Origin: Climacium dendroides
Taxonomy: Eukaryota; Streptophyta; Bryopsida; Hypnales; Climaciaceae
Length of the DNA stretch: 64,000 nt
NCBI GenBank assembly: GCA_950106755.1
Contig: OX467090.1
Location: 868,001 to 932,000 of the forward strand
Direction: 5' to 3'
Part shown: piece after piece, positions 12,072 to 23,556 of the stretch
How the letters are laid out: each line of letters starts with the position of its first letter
Numbering within the stretch: the first letter of the stretch is position 1
Notes under the pieces: generated by a model
The model's input: the letters and a program-made list of their open reading frames with translations, nothing else
Database searches by the model: none
Told to the model about the DNA's origin: nothing
Position numbers and translations under genes: made by a program

Positions 12072-12105
12072 CCGCAGTCACGATAACCCCCAATTCCTTG
12101 TAGTG
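12072..12105 (-). repeat. Right terminal inverted repeat of the 11.6-kb CACTA element
   Basis: Reverse complement begins CACTACAAGGAATTGGGGGT, matching 475 onward. Followed by the target duplication CTA at 12106-12108. Confidence 0.92.
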
Positions 12106-12186
12106 CTAATTATCTCTGATTCAATCAAAATCATATGGATCTATGGGCTATACCTAAGTGGATTCAGGTTGTTGAGGATCATTGAC

Positions 12187-13102
12187 CTACTCGGGTGTAT
12201 GGAGGACCGGATCTTCCTCGCCCCCCATTTGGATGTCAACCTCCTCTTTGATTTCTCCATAGTCGAGTCTCTCCTCACTCAACAGCTGAAGAAAGTCCAA
12301 CTCCAAATGGTCCTCCATTGACATGCTGCATGGCAAGACTTGAAAAGGGAACAAAGTATCCTTGGCCTCCATCCTTGCAGAAACCCCCACTCCTTGGACA
12401 GGGGTATCATCGAGTCAATAATATCCTTCTTCGCCTTACAGAGGCTCTCTAACAACACCACCCTCTTGCGTCTCTGGAATGAGGACCTCGAATGCCGCCT
12501 CATCAGAAGATGTTACTTTAGAAGGTTGAGGTTGTAGAGATACTATTGAACCCTGAATTGGAGAGATTGCCTTGTCCAGATCCTCGATTTGAGGATTTAA
12601 AAGCCTTGACTAAATCTCTGACATTTCGGATTGTAGACGGATTAGTTGGAAGAGCAGAAGATCGTACTGGTGAAAGAAGACTTTGTGAATCTGGTTGGTT
12701 ATGCGTTTGGCTTCGCTGATTCATCTGAGAAAACAAGATCTTCTTGAGCTCATTTATTTGGCTTTGTAGACTACTAATCTTCTTATTGAACATAGCCTGA
12801 TGCATAGCCAACTTTTCATTTGCGACCGCAACCTCTCTGTCGTTTGCTTCTCGCTCTTCCTAACGGGCTTTCTTATAGGCACACCTCCTTTTCCTTTTTT
12901 TGTTCTCAAAGGTCCACCAATCACCCTCGACCTTGACTTGTCCCAACGGTAAGACAATAGGTTTCTTTTCATATAGGGCGACCGTTCTCCCGGATTGGTC
13001 GTCATCATCAGAGGAATGCGGGTGGTCGAAGAAGTCATCGTCATTCAGGATGATAATATTGTCAAGAACCACCACTTTCTTCTTGGAGGAAGACGGCTGC
13101 AC
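12187..13102 (-). pseudogene. Decayed retroelement gag-like fragment
   Basis: The frame from 13102 to 12518 reads as an acidic, then basic, then coiled-coil-like protein: NDDDFFDHPHSSDDDD, KNKKRKRR-like basic stretch, a helix around MFNKKISSLQSQINELKKIL, and a Ser/Asn-rich tail. It is broken by one TAG at 12860-12862. Past 12518 similar low-complexity coding continues in other frames down to 12187, so there are also frameshifts. The look is of a retrotransposon gag N-terminus. It is different from the gag-like family next door, whose LTR at 13131 appears to have been inserted into it. Confidence 0.45.
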
Positions 13103-13130
13103 ATCCTCCTACACCAAGGCATTGTCCACT

Positions 13131-14310
13131 TGTTGCAGCACATGGTAAATAAAATTCCCTATTATGCTCACAAAAACCTCTTTAAAGCATAACAAAGTGA
13201 CTCTAAAGATTGAACCCAAGAGACTTTGTGAAGTGTTTCGTGTTACTAGGTGGTTTGAGGAAAATTCTCAATTCAAATACTCTTCTTTCTCACTGTTTAC
13301 CTTTTTCCCCAAATACCGGATAATCCTTTTTTATTACTGTAGGCTGATCCGGTCTAAGCTAATACCCAATCCGAATCCGAATCTATTCACATAACCAACA
13401 AGAATCCAATCAGAACTCACACTTCCGACCGGATATTTATTACTTCGTCCGAGAAACTTATTTTCCTCGGTTCCTATTCCGGTTTTGCTTAACCTTTGTT
13501 GGCACTTCAGAGGGGTCTGCCACTTATTCTCAAAGAGGTAGGCCCTCCTCTCCTTCCAGTCTTTATAGTGACGGAAGATTCACTCGGCTAATCTATCCTT
13601 CTATTCTAATAGGATCCGGTTTGATCTTTCACAGCAAACTAGGAGTATTCCCAGTCTGTAGGTCACACAAAAATCCCCCGTACGATCCTCACCAACTACA
13701 ACGACCTTACTGTCTCTTCAGATCCGTGCGAAACTAAGGTGACTACAAGTGCGTCCGCCCGTATTAGTATAATCTAGAGTTCTTCCGTTTACTTCTTCAG
13801 ATGGTGAGACCTCTCAAATGTTTGGAGACTAACCCAGATATCCCATCTGATAGTTTAAGCGTAGTTCGAGAATCATCTTTCTTACTACCTAGCCTAGCAT
13901 TGGCTATTTCACCCGGAATAATAAACTCCAAACCTACTGAGGTGTCTTTGACTCACTCCCAACACTTACAACCTGTCCACATACACATGCAATCACAAGA
14001 AGACACCAAGGGGAGAAGTTTCTCTCACAATCTGCTCATCTATACTTAATCTCTCCCTCCCTCATCCGGCCAGTCCTTGGGAAGATAAGGAAAACAATAG
14101 AAAATGAAAAGGAGATAGTATATGCAAGAAGAAGAATTCTCTTCTCGTCTCAGTCTTGAGACTCAAATTATATACAGAATTATACAAAATCGTTCCCAGA
14201 AATTCGGCACTGATCTGGCCGAGATTTTCGGATCTGAACTTTTTCTATCTTTCCGGGATAAGGTCCAGTCTAACAAAATTTCCTAACTCTAAATTCCTAA
14301 CTACCTACTC
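13131..14310 (-). repeat. 3-prime LTR of gag-only element B
   Basis: Closely matches 15093-16270 in the same orientation, starting TGTTGCAGCACATGGTAAAT against TGTCGCAGCACAGAGTAAGT. The same landmarks as the other LTRs follow. A TATATA motif lies near 14170. The similarity runs on into the gag-like tail at 14314-14550, as it does beyond the sister LTR. Confidence 0.75.
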
Positions 14311-14313
14311 ATC

Positions 14314-14550
14314 CTAAGGGGGTCCACCACTATCTGGAGTAGCTATAGGGGCGAGTTCACTCAATTTTTTACTCTTATCCCCTCCTTCCGGAACTCGTTC
14401 CGGTTCTACAGGGGAAGTCACCCCTGTCATCGATCGCGGAGCCACTGAAGTGGAAGTTCTTCTTCCCTCCTTCTCCTTAGAGATTGGAGTCTCAAACTTT
14501 CCATCCAAGATTTCCACCTCATCGAATTCATCCAGGATCGAAATCCCAGG
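14314..14550 (-). pseudogene. C-terminal fragment of the gag-like frame, element B
   Basis: Reads ILDEFDEVEILDGKFETP and a tail ending PIATPDSGGPP-stop. A near copy lies at 16352-16500 (DEFDEVEILEGKFETP), where a Glu codon became TGA at 16352-16354. Upstream sequence is cut by a GC-rich block at about 14552, so the rest of the protein is missing. Confidence 0.55.
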
Positions 14551-14551
14551 G

Positions 14552-14862
14552 TTGTTGTAGACGTGCATCCGCGGCGAAATTGCGTCCGAAATCGGACGTC
14601 TTGACATCCGCACGTCCGGACCCTGCGGACGCAAACGGACGGTCCTTGGTCGCCATCCTACGGTCGGTCGGTCGGTCGATCGGTCGAATGGTCGGACAGA
14701 TTGGCGGACGGGCCGGTTAGACTAGTGGATGGGCGGGCGGGCGGACGGGCGAATGGTTCAAGGGGTTTAGGGAGTGACCAAGTGAGTGAGTGAGGGTTTG
14801 TAACTTTGTCTCCCCACCAATACCGGATTATCTTCACGGTCCGTTGTTTCTTGATCACTAAG
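14552..14862. repeat. GC-rich CGGTCGGTCGG / GGACGGGC block, copy 1
   Basis: Dense CCGTCCG, GGTCGGTCGG and GGACGGGC words interrupt element B. Its left end, with a TGCATCCG stretch beside GGGTTG, resembles the inverted end of the block at 62580-63003. It has no credible protein in any frame; the open frames come from the repeat. Confidence 0.6.
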
Positions 14863-15063
14863 ATCCGATCTCGACGATTCCTCGGCTTGCTGCTTCTTCC
14901 TGATTTGCATTGACTTCCTTCCCAACACTACTGCCTTTTTCATTAGTTAGGATTCCGGTTTCTACAATAATTCACTCTCCGGTTCCCAGAAAATCAACAG
15001 AGGGTTTACTAATCACTGACTTCGCTTTATTTCCGGTTTGAGGTAACACTAACAACTTTAGAG
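14863..15063 (-). other. Leader and start of gag-like frame, element B
   Basis: Downstream of the primer site on the minus strand is a leader. An ATG at 14910-14908 opens a basic, Gln-rich start (MQIRKKQQAEESSRSDLSDQ) that is cut off after about 45 codons by the GC-rich block. Confidence 0.45.
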
Positions 15064-15081
15064 TCCCCGGCAGCGGCGCCA
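15064..15081 (-). other. Primer-binding site, tRNA-Asp type
   Basis: The minus strand reads TGGCGCCGCTGCCGGGGA, eleven bases inside the LTR end at 15093. It matches the TGGCGCCGTTGCCGGGGA site used by many plant Ty3/gypsy elements (tRNA-Asp 3-prime end) with one difference. This fixes the element orientation and makes 15093 onward the 5-prime LTR of element B. Confidence 0.75.
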
Positions 15082-15092
15082 GATTTTTGCCA

Positions 15093-16270
15093 TGTCGCAG
15101 CACAGAGTAAGTAAAATTCCCTATTATGCTCACAAAAACCCCTTTAAAGCATAACAAAGTGACTCTAAAGATCAAACCCAAGAGACTCTGTGAAGTATTT
15201 CGTGTTACTAGATGGTTTGAGAAAAATTTCTCAATTCAAATACTCTTCTTTATCACTCTTAACCCTTTTCCCCAAATACCGGACAATTTCTTTCTCTCTC
15301 TATAGACTAATCCGGTCCAGACTAATACTGATCCGAATCAATATCGATTTACCACCCACAAGAACCAAACTGGAATTCACACTCCCAACCAAATCTTTTA
15401 CTACTTTATCCGAGGACTCACTTTCCTCGGTTTCTATTCCGGTTTTGCTTAACCTCTGTAAGCACTTCAGAGGGATCTACCGCTTGTTCTCAAAGAGGTA
15501 GGCACTCCTCTCCTTTTGGTCTTTAAAGTGATGGAAGATTCACTCAACTAATCTATCCTCCTATTCTAACAAGATCCGGATTGATCTTTCACAACAAACT
15601 AGAAGTAATCCCAGTCTATAGGTCACACAAAAATCCCTCGTACGATCCTCACCCACTACAATGACCTTACTATCTTTTGAAATCTGTGCGAAACTAAGGT
15701 GGCTACAAGTGCGTCTGCCCATACCAACACACTCTAGCGCTCTTCCGTTTACTTCTTCAGATAGTGAGACCTCTCAAGTGTTCAGAGGCTAATCCAGACA
15801 TTCCATCTGGTAGCTCTAGCACAGTTTGAGAATCCTTTCTCTTGCTATCTAGCCTAGCACTGGCTATCTCACTCGGAATTATGAACTCTAAACCTACTGA
15901 GGTGTCTTGACTCACTCCCAACACTTACAACCTATTCACATGCACCTGCAATCACAAAAAGACAACAAGGGAAGAAGATTCTCTCACACTCTGCTCATCT
16001 ATACTCAATCTCTCCCTCCCTTATCCGGCCAATCTTTGGGAAGACAAGGAAAACAATAGAAAATACACAAGAGACAGCATATGCAAGAAGGAAAAACTCC
16101 CCGTCTCAGTCTTGAGACTCAAATTATATACAGAATTTACGAAAAGGTGTCCCCGGAAATCCGGCATTGATCCGGCCGAGATTTTCGGATTTGAACTTTT
16201 CCTATCTTTCCGGGATAAGGTCCGGTCTAACAAAATTTCCTACCTTCTAATTCCTAACTACCTATCCTTC
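15093..16270 (-). repeat. 5-prime LTR of gag-only element B
   Basis: Starts TGTCGCAGCACAGAG on the plus strand beside the primer site. Sister of 13131-14310. A TATATA motif near 16127 is followed by a TTGAGTCTCAAGACTGAGAC stretch on the minus strand, like the promoter area of the other copy. Confidence 0.75.
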
Positions 16271-16351
16271 CTAAGGGGGTCCACCACTATCTGGAGTAGC
16301 TATGGGGGAGAGTTCATTCAAATTCCTACTCTTATCTCCCCCTTCCGGAAC

Positions 16352-16610
16352 TCATTCCGGTTCTACAGGGGAAGTCACCCCTGTCATCGTCCGCGGAGCC
16401 TCTGAAGTGGAAGTCCTTCCGCCCTCCTTCTCCTTCGATATTGGGGTTTCAAACTTCCCCTCCAGTATCTCCACCTCATCGAACTCATCCGGGATCGAAA
16501 TCCCGGATAGAGAGACCAACCCACTCTGGAACTTCCGGACGGTGTCCTCCAACCCCTTTGCATCCTTCCGGAATTCCTTTGTCGTACGCGCAGTTAGCCG
16601 TAAGTATCCT
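16352..16610 (-). pseudogene. Gag-like C-terminal fragment beside the 15093 LTR
   Basis: Contains ISIPDEFDEVEILEGKFETP and ends early at TGA 16352-16354, where element B still has Glu. At about 16610 it is interrupted by another LTR of the family. Confidence 0.5.
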
Positions 16611-17450
16611 GACAACAGCAAATTATTGCAAGATGACACGAATTATCGGTCCAGGGAACTTCTAGTATGATATCGATTGAATTAGAAGTATCCGGATTGT
16701 GACTACTCACTTAATCTCCCTTATTTCACTTACCCTACCTCATTCCGGAAACTTAGTACATTCCGGATTCCATTCCGGATCCGGACACACCCGGATCTGA
16801 TTTCCGTCTCTCTTCCGTCACTGGTTTTTGTTGCCTCTGTTTTACCCTCAGAGGGTCCGTCCTTGATCTAGAAAGGGGTGGGGACTCACCACTTGTACAA
16901 TTGTCCTCTCTGTACTCTAAATCTTCTAAACAACACACCCAAGACAACACAGTTGTAGGAGGAAGGAGGAGTATTCTCTCACAGTTTCCGGATTGGCCGA
17001 TCCGGAATTAGGTCACACAGAGCACTTTTCACACCTCTCTTACTACAACGACGGATCAGAACTTATAGACCCAAAAGAATAGAATCTCAAGGAGAAGACA
17101 ATTTACCAAGGGGGAGGTTGGCAGACTTTCCGAAGTAGCGGGAGGTCCTTTCCTTTGGCGGTTGCTTAACTCCGCACAGAACCCTCCTGGTTCTGGACTC
17201 ACACGGACCTCTACCCTCTATTCCGGATTGCCGTTCCGGTAGTTTAAAAGCACGTTGCACTTACACTCCGTTACTCAGCTTTGCATTCCTTCTCACTAGC
17301 TCCACCCCAGATGATCCGTAGCTCAAGATCCGGATTCCTTCTCTCCCTCCCCTTCTCTTTCTCTAGTACCGGATCATACACCCATGCATACACTCAGCCC
17401 AAAAGACCCTGTCTAAGCAAAAGTGCAGCTAAAGGTATCCTGGCTGACTT
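16611..17450 (-). repeat. Divergent LTR of the gag-only family (element C)
   Basis: Carries the CCTCTGTTTTACCCTCAGAG landmark and other family words at lower identity. It begins TGACAACAGC on the plus strand, within the fragment at 16352-16610, so element C is probably nested in another copy. It lies just downstream (minus strand) of the best gag-like frame. Confidence 0.55.
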
Positions 17451-17758
17451 AGATTAAGAAAAGAAAATACATACGTGAAAGCACTAAAATCTAGTGGAGT
17501 AGGATGGAATGGAATGGCAGACAACTAACTTGCCTGCCCTTAAAATACCAACACAAAACCCAAAGTCAACTCCTAAAAGCCTGAAAAGGAAACCCGAAAA
17601 TCCAGGCCACCAATCCCTGAACCTCCTAGGATATCCGGACAGATTGCTAACATCCGTCCGAGATAACCGGATTTCCTCATTATCCGCCTAAAATTCCGGA
17701 AACCGGGTCCAAGCTCGGAACCCCATTCCGGATCCTATACTTTTTTCTCCTACCAATC
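17451..17758. other. Spacer between gag-like frame C and its LTR
   Basis: Non-coding, AC-rich then CCGG-rich DNA. Nothing recognisable. Confidence 0.5.
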
Positions 17759-19708
17759 CTAATGTCTTGGCTTCCGTCCTTTCTTCGAACGACTCCCCGC
17801 TTGGCTGGTAGGCGTCCCCTTCGTGTTTTTGGCTGGCGTAGTTCTTGCTGTGGCCCGAGTCTGGATATGGCGCGTAGCTGGAGACGGATCGCTGTCGTCT
17901 TCGGTTCCGGAAGTGGAGTGGGCACTCTCCTCATCCGAATCTTCAATAACTTGGACTTTCTTCTCCTTCTCTGGTGTTGTATCCTCCAACGTCGCGGGTT
18001 CGCTTCCTTTCTCCGGCGTGGTCTCTTGCATGTGCACAAATCCTTTCAGATTGGTCCGAGCCAGATTTGTCATCCCACCGATCCGGTTGATGAGATCTCC
18101 CCTAACCTGCTGTCCCGGAACTTTGAATGTTCCGGTCATCAAATTTGGCATTGTTTGTACCTTGGGAACTTCCGGAGTTGAAAACTTAGATGGCACCGGA
18201 ACCGATTTCGCGCTAGACTCTGGTTCCGGTTTCGAGGCTGGCCTCAAATTCAACTCCGTCATCCGTATCTTACTGGCGGAAGGCTCGGCTGGTGTGAGTA
18301 TCCCCCTCAGACCCTCCATCCGGGTTGCCTGATCCGCCACTAGCTTTCCTGGGGTACCTGCGACAAAAGGAAGTTCCGGAAAGGTGGAGAAATCCATCGC
18401 ATGGTTTGGGTCGATGGCCGCCAGCAACTTCTGGATCTCCTTGAAAACTCGCTCTATTCTCGCGGTGAAGTCTACGAGGATGGTAACTACCTTGGTTCCG
18501 GTAATGTGGCCTTCGGATATCATCTTGGAGTCAAACAAGGCAGCCTTCGTGATGATGTCGGCTTTGATGTTGACTGCCCCGGTTAGATTCTTGACCAACG
18601 CGAGGGCCTCCTTCTCTTTCTCCTTCGCAGCTACCATTTCTCCTTCCGCCCAATTCACCCGAGCCTGGAGTATATTCCGTTCCGCCTCCAATTCTTGGAT
18701 CCGCTCATCCCTCTTCTTCAGGTCCTCCAGCTTGGGCAGTCGCTTGACAGCTTCCACGATCTGATCCGGATCCACCTTAAGCACTTCCGCGGTATCTATC
18801 ACCAGATCCGACAATCCATCGTGAAGTACCTTGGCTTCACGTATCCAATCGAGCCCCGCATTGAAAAATGCGGATTCTGTTTCCATCTCCGGTCCCTTGC
18901 TGGACTCCCCCCTCTCAATTGCCGGTGGCTTGATCCTCGACCCCGAATCGGTTGATTTCCTCTTCTTGGTCCTTGGGTCCACTAGACGTTCCTCGGGAAG
19001 TTCCTCTGGTTCCGACTCGACCGGGTCTTCCGCTTCCTCCCCGGAAAGTCCGTATGACAAGAGTGTCTTTTCGGTGTCATACTGAACTATTTCCGCCGCA
19101 CTCAAAAATTCCTGTTGATGGTACAGATGAAACAAATACGTGCTAACCGGACTCGCCTTAGCTCGTGTTACGTGATCCGCTAATTTAGCCACTATCTCGG
19201 CTATGATCCTACCCCAGTGTACTATCCGGTTCTCCATAGCCCCAAAGATAGTGTTGGCCATCGTAATGGTAACCCGCGTGGGCTTTTCCGGATATAAGAT
19301 CGGAATCAGAAACTCTAGGATCCGCCTATGTCTCTCGTCCTTACACTCGCTGATAGCAAAGCCGTCCTTAGGGTTTGCAGTCCCGGTGAACTTCCCGGCT
19401 ACAAAACGGTCCGTCCTCGATGCTAAACCGTTCCCACTCTTCCGAAACTGATAGACATCCGCCCAGATGTCCTCGGTCCACGCGACTGGTCGTCCTCTCA
19501 AAGTAAGCTCATACTGATTCGGTACTCCGTGAAGTAGCTCCTGAATCATCTCCTCACTCTTGAGATTCCACGGTCGGTGTAGTAAACCGACACATCCTAA
19601 TCTAGTTAAGTCCTCCTCTAACTATTTGTGTAGTTCCGGGCTATCCGGAATGGCCGGAGAGATAACCCGGGCAGATACCGCTGTCTTCCGTACTGGTCCG
19701 GATGCCAT
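17759..19708 (-). pseudogene. Gag-like protein of unknown family, best copy (C)
   Basis: The frame from ATG 19708 (MASGPVRKTAVS) to TGA at 17759 has about 650 codons and a single interruption, TAG at 19622-19624. Past it, 596 codons are open from the internal Met at 19549. The order is: N-terminal globular region with NPKDG and YPEKPTRVTIT, an acidic linker, a long helical region rich in Glu/Lys/Ala (QELEAERNILQARVNWAEGE), then a Pro/Ser/Thr/Lys-rich basic tail. Copies A and D share the first half and the helical region. No nucleic-acid-binding knuckle, protease or polymerase is visible. Gag is inferred from the LTR context. This copy could still be translated from the internal Met. Confidence 0.65.
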
Positions 19709-20099
19709 AAGATCTACGTGAGAACGAAAAGAAAGTAGTCCTACCTCAGTTGCTAACTCACCACTCCTTCCCTCAACTACTCACACAAACAGTCTCGGGT
19801 ACACAGAACAGAAAAAGGGAAGAGGAAACCCTAGGAAGACGGCTTAAGTACTAAACTGTCTCTCTACGGTCTTAAGGGCAACGGCTACAGGTCCGTTGCC
19901 TCAACGGTATCCTACTTCCGTAGCTACGGGACCTATACGGTAGGTTCCTGTGTTCCGGATGAGTCCGGATTCCGGATCTGGATAAGTTCCGGTTACGGGT
20001 GGTGCCGGAACGCTTATTTCCTAATTCAAGTTACCTGGTCCAAAAATCACACTCTAACTATTTTTTTTTATTTTTTTTTATTTTTCGTACCTACTCCTT
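19709..20099 (-). other. Leader or 5-prime region of element C
   Basis: CCGG-rich upstream DNA ending in a long A/T run at 20055-20090 that separates it from copy D. No exon. Confidence 0.4.
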
Positions 20100-21581
20100 G
20101 CACTATTGATCTGTTTCCGGATTCCGGATTCCCACATCCTTCATGGCCTCTTCTAATTCTCCAGCAAAGTCAGCTAAAATGCGAGCGATGCAGGTACTTG
20201 AAGGTTTCTAACCCTTATGCACCCCCTCATCAAAAAGCTTGGCCTTTGCCATTACGTCACCGGATGCCCCTACCACTGCTGTCATCCGGTCAATCGCCGC
20301 TCTGGTCTCCTCTTGCAGAGACATTACGGCCTTCACTTGATCATGACTAGCATCCAAGTCCCTCCGGAAACTTTAGATCTCTCCTCGCAATCGGACCACC
20401 TGCTCATCCGTCTCTTGCTGGTTGATGTTCTGCTTCAGCAATCTATCTTCCAACTCCTTAACTTCGTCCGGATTGTTGATGCAGTTCGCCATGGCTTCCG
20501 GTAGCGTACTAGTTGGAGCGCTTCCCACCAAGTCCGCCACCTCCCGAAGCGTAGTGGTCTTCACCTCCCAATCCGCTCTCACTACACTGAGAATCCGGAT
20601 TAGGTCATTGTATGGGCCCGTTAGGTCCATCAACTGAGACGATGGAACGGGTCTTGGCTTGACCACTTCCACCAGCTCCTGCTTCTTTGGGACGACCAGC
20701 TCCACTGGTGCCGGTTCCGGTCCCTTGTCCTTACGAGGCCCTGAAGGAGAGCCCCTTAGACTAAACGTCCGCTTGATCCTCCTTTGGCTGAGAAGAACAT
20801 CCTCTTCCTCTTCTTCTTCCTCTACCCAATTCCTCTTCCTAGGATTTTCACCCTTATCTTCCGGTTCCATCTCAGATTCCTCATCCGATCTACAGCACAT
20901 CCGGAGAGCCATTTGAGCTCTCCACTCCTTGTTCTCCTCTGAAGTCAGGAGACTCTGATTATTGTATAGGTGGAAAAGGTAGGGGCATACCGGAGTAGCC
21001 CTACTCTTTCCCACATTCGAGACCAAGACATTCACCAACGTTTAAATGTAGGCCGCCCAATCCATCCGCTTCTCTCCGCTCAAGGCTCCAAAGATCACAT
21101 TTCCAATTGTGGAAGTCACCCGAGTGGGTTTTTCCGAATGCAGGATCGGTACTAAGAATTTGAGCAGTCGCCGGTGTCGCGCATTGACACAGTCTTCGAT
21201 GGCATATCCGTCCTTGGGGTTAGCCGCTCCCCTGAACTTCCCGCGCATGAAGTCTCCCTTTCGGTTGGCATGCTCTGCGTCGCCTTCCTCTAAGTCATAA
21301 ACTCTCCTCCAAATCTCTCGTGTCTACATGGGCTAAACTGATCGAAGAGAGTTGTCGAACTGGTTAGGGGCTCCTTTGATGAGCTCCCTAACTATTGCTT
21401 CGCTCCAAAAGCCCCAGGGTTTTCTCAAGAACCCCGCGCACCCCATGGTAGAGAGGTCTTCCATCAACTCTACTCTCTCCCGCTCACTACTGGGCTCTAA
21501 GGGAGCCACCTTCTTCACTCTGATTTCTATCTTGTGTGCGCTCGCCTGTATCTGATTTCGTCCGCGCTTTAACTGCAGCAT
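20100..21581 (-). pseudogene. Gag-like protein, copy D, five or more in-frame stops
   Basis: One minus-strand frame from ATG 21581 stays alignable to copies A and C down to about 20100, but is broken by TAG 21333-21335, TAG 21324-21326, TAA 21042-21044, TAA 20373-20375 and TAG 20208-20210. Landmarks: MGCAGFLRKPWGF, NPKDGYAIEDC, SEKPTRVTS, RATPVCPYLFHLY, a Glu-rich linker, and KAKLFDEGVHK. At 21333 it has TAG where copy A has CAA (Gln). The end is truncated, probably by insertion of element C. Confidence 0.6.
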
Positions 21582-22190
21582 CCGTCTTTCTTTTAGATCG
21601 CTACCTCACTTCTCTCCTAGCTGCACGTCCCGTTTCCTCACACTCACTCCTCGGTCTCAACCGAGTCGCTCAATGCGCCAATCTCACACAATTCTCACGG
21701 TCCTCTCTCAATCTCAACCAACCACGCTCACGCAACTAGTTCCTCTTTAATCTCTGCGCCCGTGTATAGGAAACAAACACACTCACACACAACTTTGCAC
21801 AACTCTCAGAAACTTGCACAACTTGCACAAACACACTCAATTTTCAAACACAAACACAAAGCAATGAGAGCGCGCCAAGTACACTGGTGCTCCCAGGTGC
21901 AAATGACAGTCAAACCCTAAAGCAGTCTCTTTTGTACCCTGAAAACCTAATCATTACTTTTTCCGATTTTCCGGACGTAAATCCTGGATCCGTTCCTCCG
22001 GTTATGGGACTAAACCGAATTCATTTCCGATATCCGTTCTGCTCCATCATCCGGTTCATCCAAGGCTTATGGTCCTAGTCTTCCTAACTCTTGGCTTTTC
22101 CTTTCCTCTCCATGCCAATCCGGGTCTACTTAATCCAGATTCCATGTTTCAAAACACGATAGAGAGAAAAATCAAAAAGTTAGGTTGCAA
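21582..22190 (-). other. Leader of copy D
   Basis: Upstream DNA of copy D with CA-rich runs near 21770-21860 and CCGG-rich sequence at 21960-22140. The outer end may lie near 22180. No gene. Confidence 0.4.
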
Positions 22191-22679
22191 CATTGGGAAG
22201 TCAGAGTTGCAATGGAGGAGAGTCGTGGAGGGTCACGCGCTGTTGTCACTGTAGATGGCCAGGAGTGTTTGGGGATAGGAGAGTGGTGATTGAAGGGCAA
22301 CCAATCTCCTCCAACTAAAGTGCAAAGCATCCACCCCTAACGGTAGCCCCTCTTCACAAGTTTTGTGTACAAGGTAGTCAAGAGTGGAAGTTATTGGTGT
22401 TGTTACAACACTTTGGAGGTGTAAGGATCAACTCATTCAAAACTAGCAGCTTTTTCTTAATAGATCTTCTCTAGGCTAATTATATTAAATTGCCAGCACA
22501 TATTATAAATATTTCATTCTTGTAGATTTACAATTACTTATTCCAAAACTCTCTATAAAATACTTTGCACCATAAGTGCTGACAACAACGGCCTTACTAT
22601 ACCGGAGCACCGATTCAACTACCACATAAGTTCAACAAATATTGTAATTTTCTAGTGAAAACTCCCCCATGTTCTACCT
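22191..22679. other. Intergenic, nothing recognised
   Basis: No supported exon, RNA gene or repeat. Confidence 0.5.
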
Positions 22680-23025
22680 ATTTCTATCTTAAGATTGTTG
22701 CCATAATGACAAGTGTGAACAAACCCTAATGCACTTGAATTATTTTTCTCTTGCTATGTTGGATGTGTATTATTACCTATTCCTATCGTAAGTGCCATAA
22801 TGACAAACAAGTGTGAATAGACAAGTGAACAGACCCTAATGTTGGATGTGTATTATTACCTATTCCTATCCTAAGTGCCATAATTGCCATAATGACAAGT
22901 GTGAACAGACAAGTGAACAGACCCTAATGCACTTGAATTATTTTTCTCTTGCTATGTTGCATGTATATTATTAGACATGCTATGTCGGATGTGTATGTCG
23001 GATGTGTATTATTAGACATCATGTC
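22680..23025. repeat. Imperfect tandem repeat, about 80-115 bp units
   Basis: Three to four units share CCTATTCCTATC, AAGTGCCATAATGACAA, ACAGACCCTAATG and TGGATGTGTATTATTA; some carry an extra CACTTGAATTATTTTTCTC segment. Unit starts are near 22680, 22775 and 22857. Confidence 0.8.
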
Positions 23026-23556
23026 CAGAACCTTAAATTAATGTTTATGGGTGCTGCTACCTTACAGGGGTCGTGAAATCATGGGAGGTCATTTTTAGTC
23101 ATGACCTTCGATTTGTATGGGGACAAGTCAGGACCGGGCTGACAAGGTGTATTTGTTTACAAAGTGCCAGTTTAGGGAAGTTCTAGTGTACAATCAAGGT
23201 TGACGAATGTGCATCCACTTTTTGGATGCGTGGACCTGTACGGGTTAAGATATATACTATTAAGAAGGCAAAATGAAGAGAGTGGGATGGCTCAAGATTC
23301 GACTAATGATTTGCTACCTGAGTTTTCATGCAGACTACTTACAATAAAAAAGAGCGGGAAAAGTCACAGGTCCAAAACTTTACACAAAGTCTTTGTCCTA
23401 CATGAGTACTGTGAATCATAGAATTTAACTTCCATCTGAGCGAAATTTCGCCAGCTCTGACAGGTCTCAGCCTGTTAGCTCCATCCCTCCAGAGTTGCGC
23501 CGTGCTTGTGGCAGGTACTGTTCCAAACCCTAAACCCTAAAACACGCTGGGCCACA
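23026..23556. other. 3-prime flank of DEX1
   Basis: No gene seen. Contains a telomere-type repeat at 23525-23542 just past the DEX1 stop codon. Confidence 0.5.
23525..23542. repeat. Telomere-type AAACCCTAA repeat
   Basis: Two and a half units of the plant telomere motif, 15 bases beyond the DEX1 stop. Others lie in a DEX1 intron (28831-28848) and at 57380-57398. Confidence 0.7.

Larger units (their letters stand above)
475..12105. mobile_element. CACTA (En/Spm) transposon, 11.6 kb, with nested insertions
   Basis: The ends are inverted copies of each other. The left end reads CACTACAAGGAATTGGGGGT and continues; the reverse complement of the right end matches over about 34 bases with two differences. 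Both ends are flanked by CTA (472-474 and 12106-12108), the 3-bp target duplication expected of CACTA elements. Subterminal DNA (about 480-1500 and 11220-12070, with more at 6700-8800 and 10230-10330) is full of short TGACTTCA/TGACTGCA-like repeats, a usual feature of this superfamily. Inside are a smaller CACTA element (1519-2689), a gag-type retroelement (3194-6587), and broken exons including a HAD-phosphatase-like domain and a C-terminal exon like those of plant CACTA proteins. The interior is decayed, so the copy is probably not autonomous now. Confidence 0.93.

Noticed and set aside
17762..18955. Plus-strand frames of 61-169 codons opposite gag-like copy C
   Set aside because: Shadows of the long minus-strand frame.
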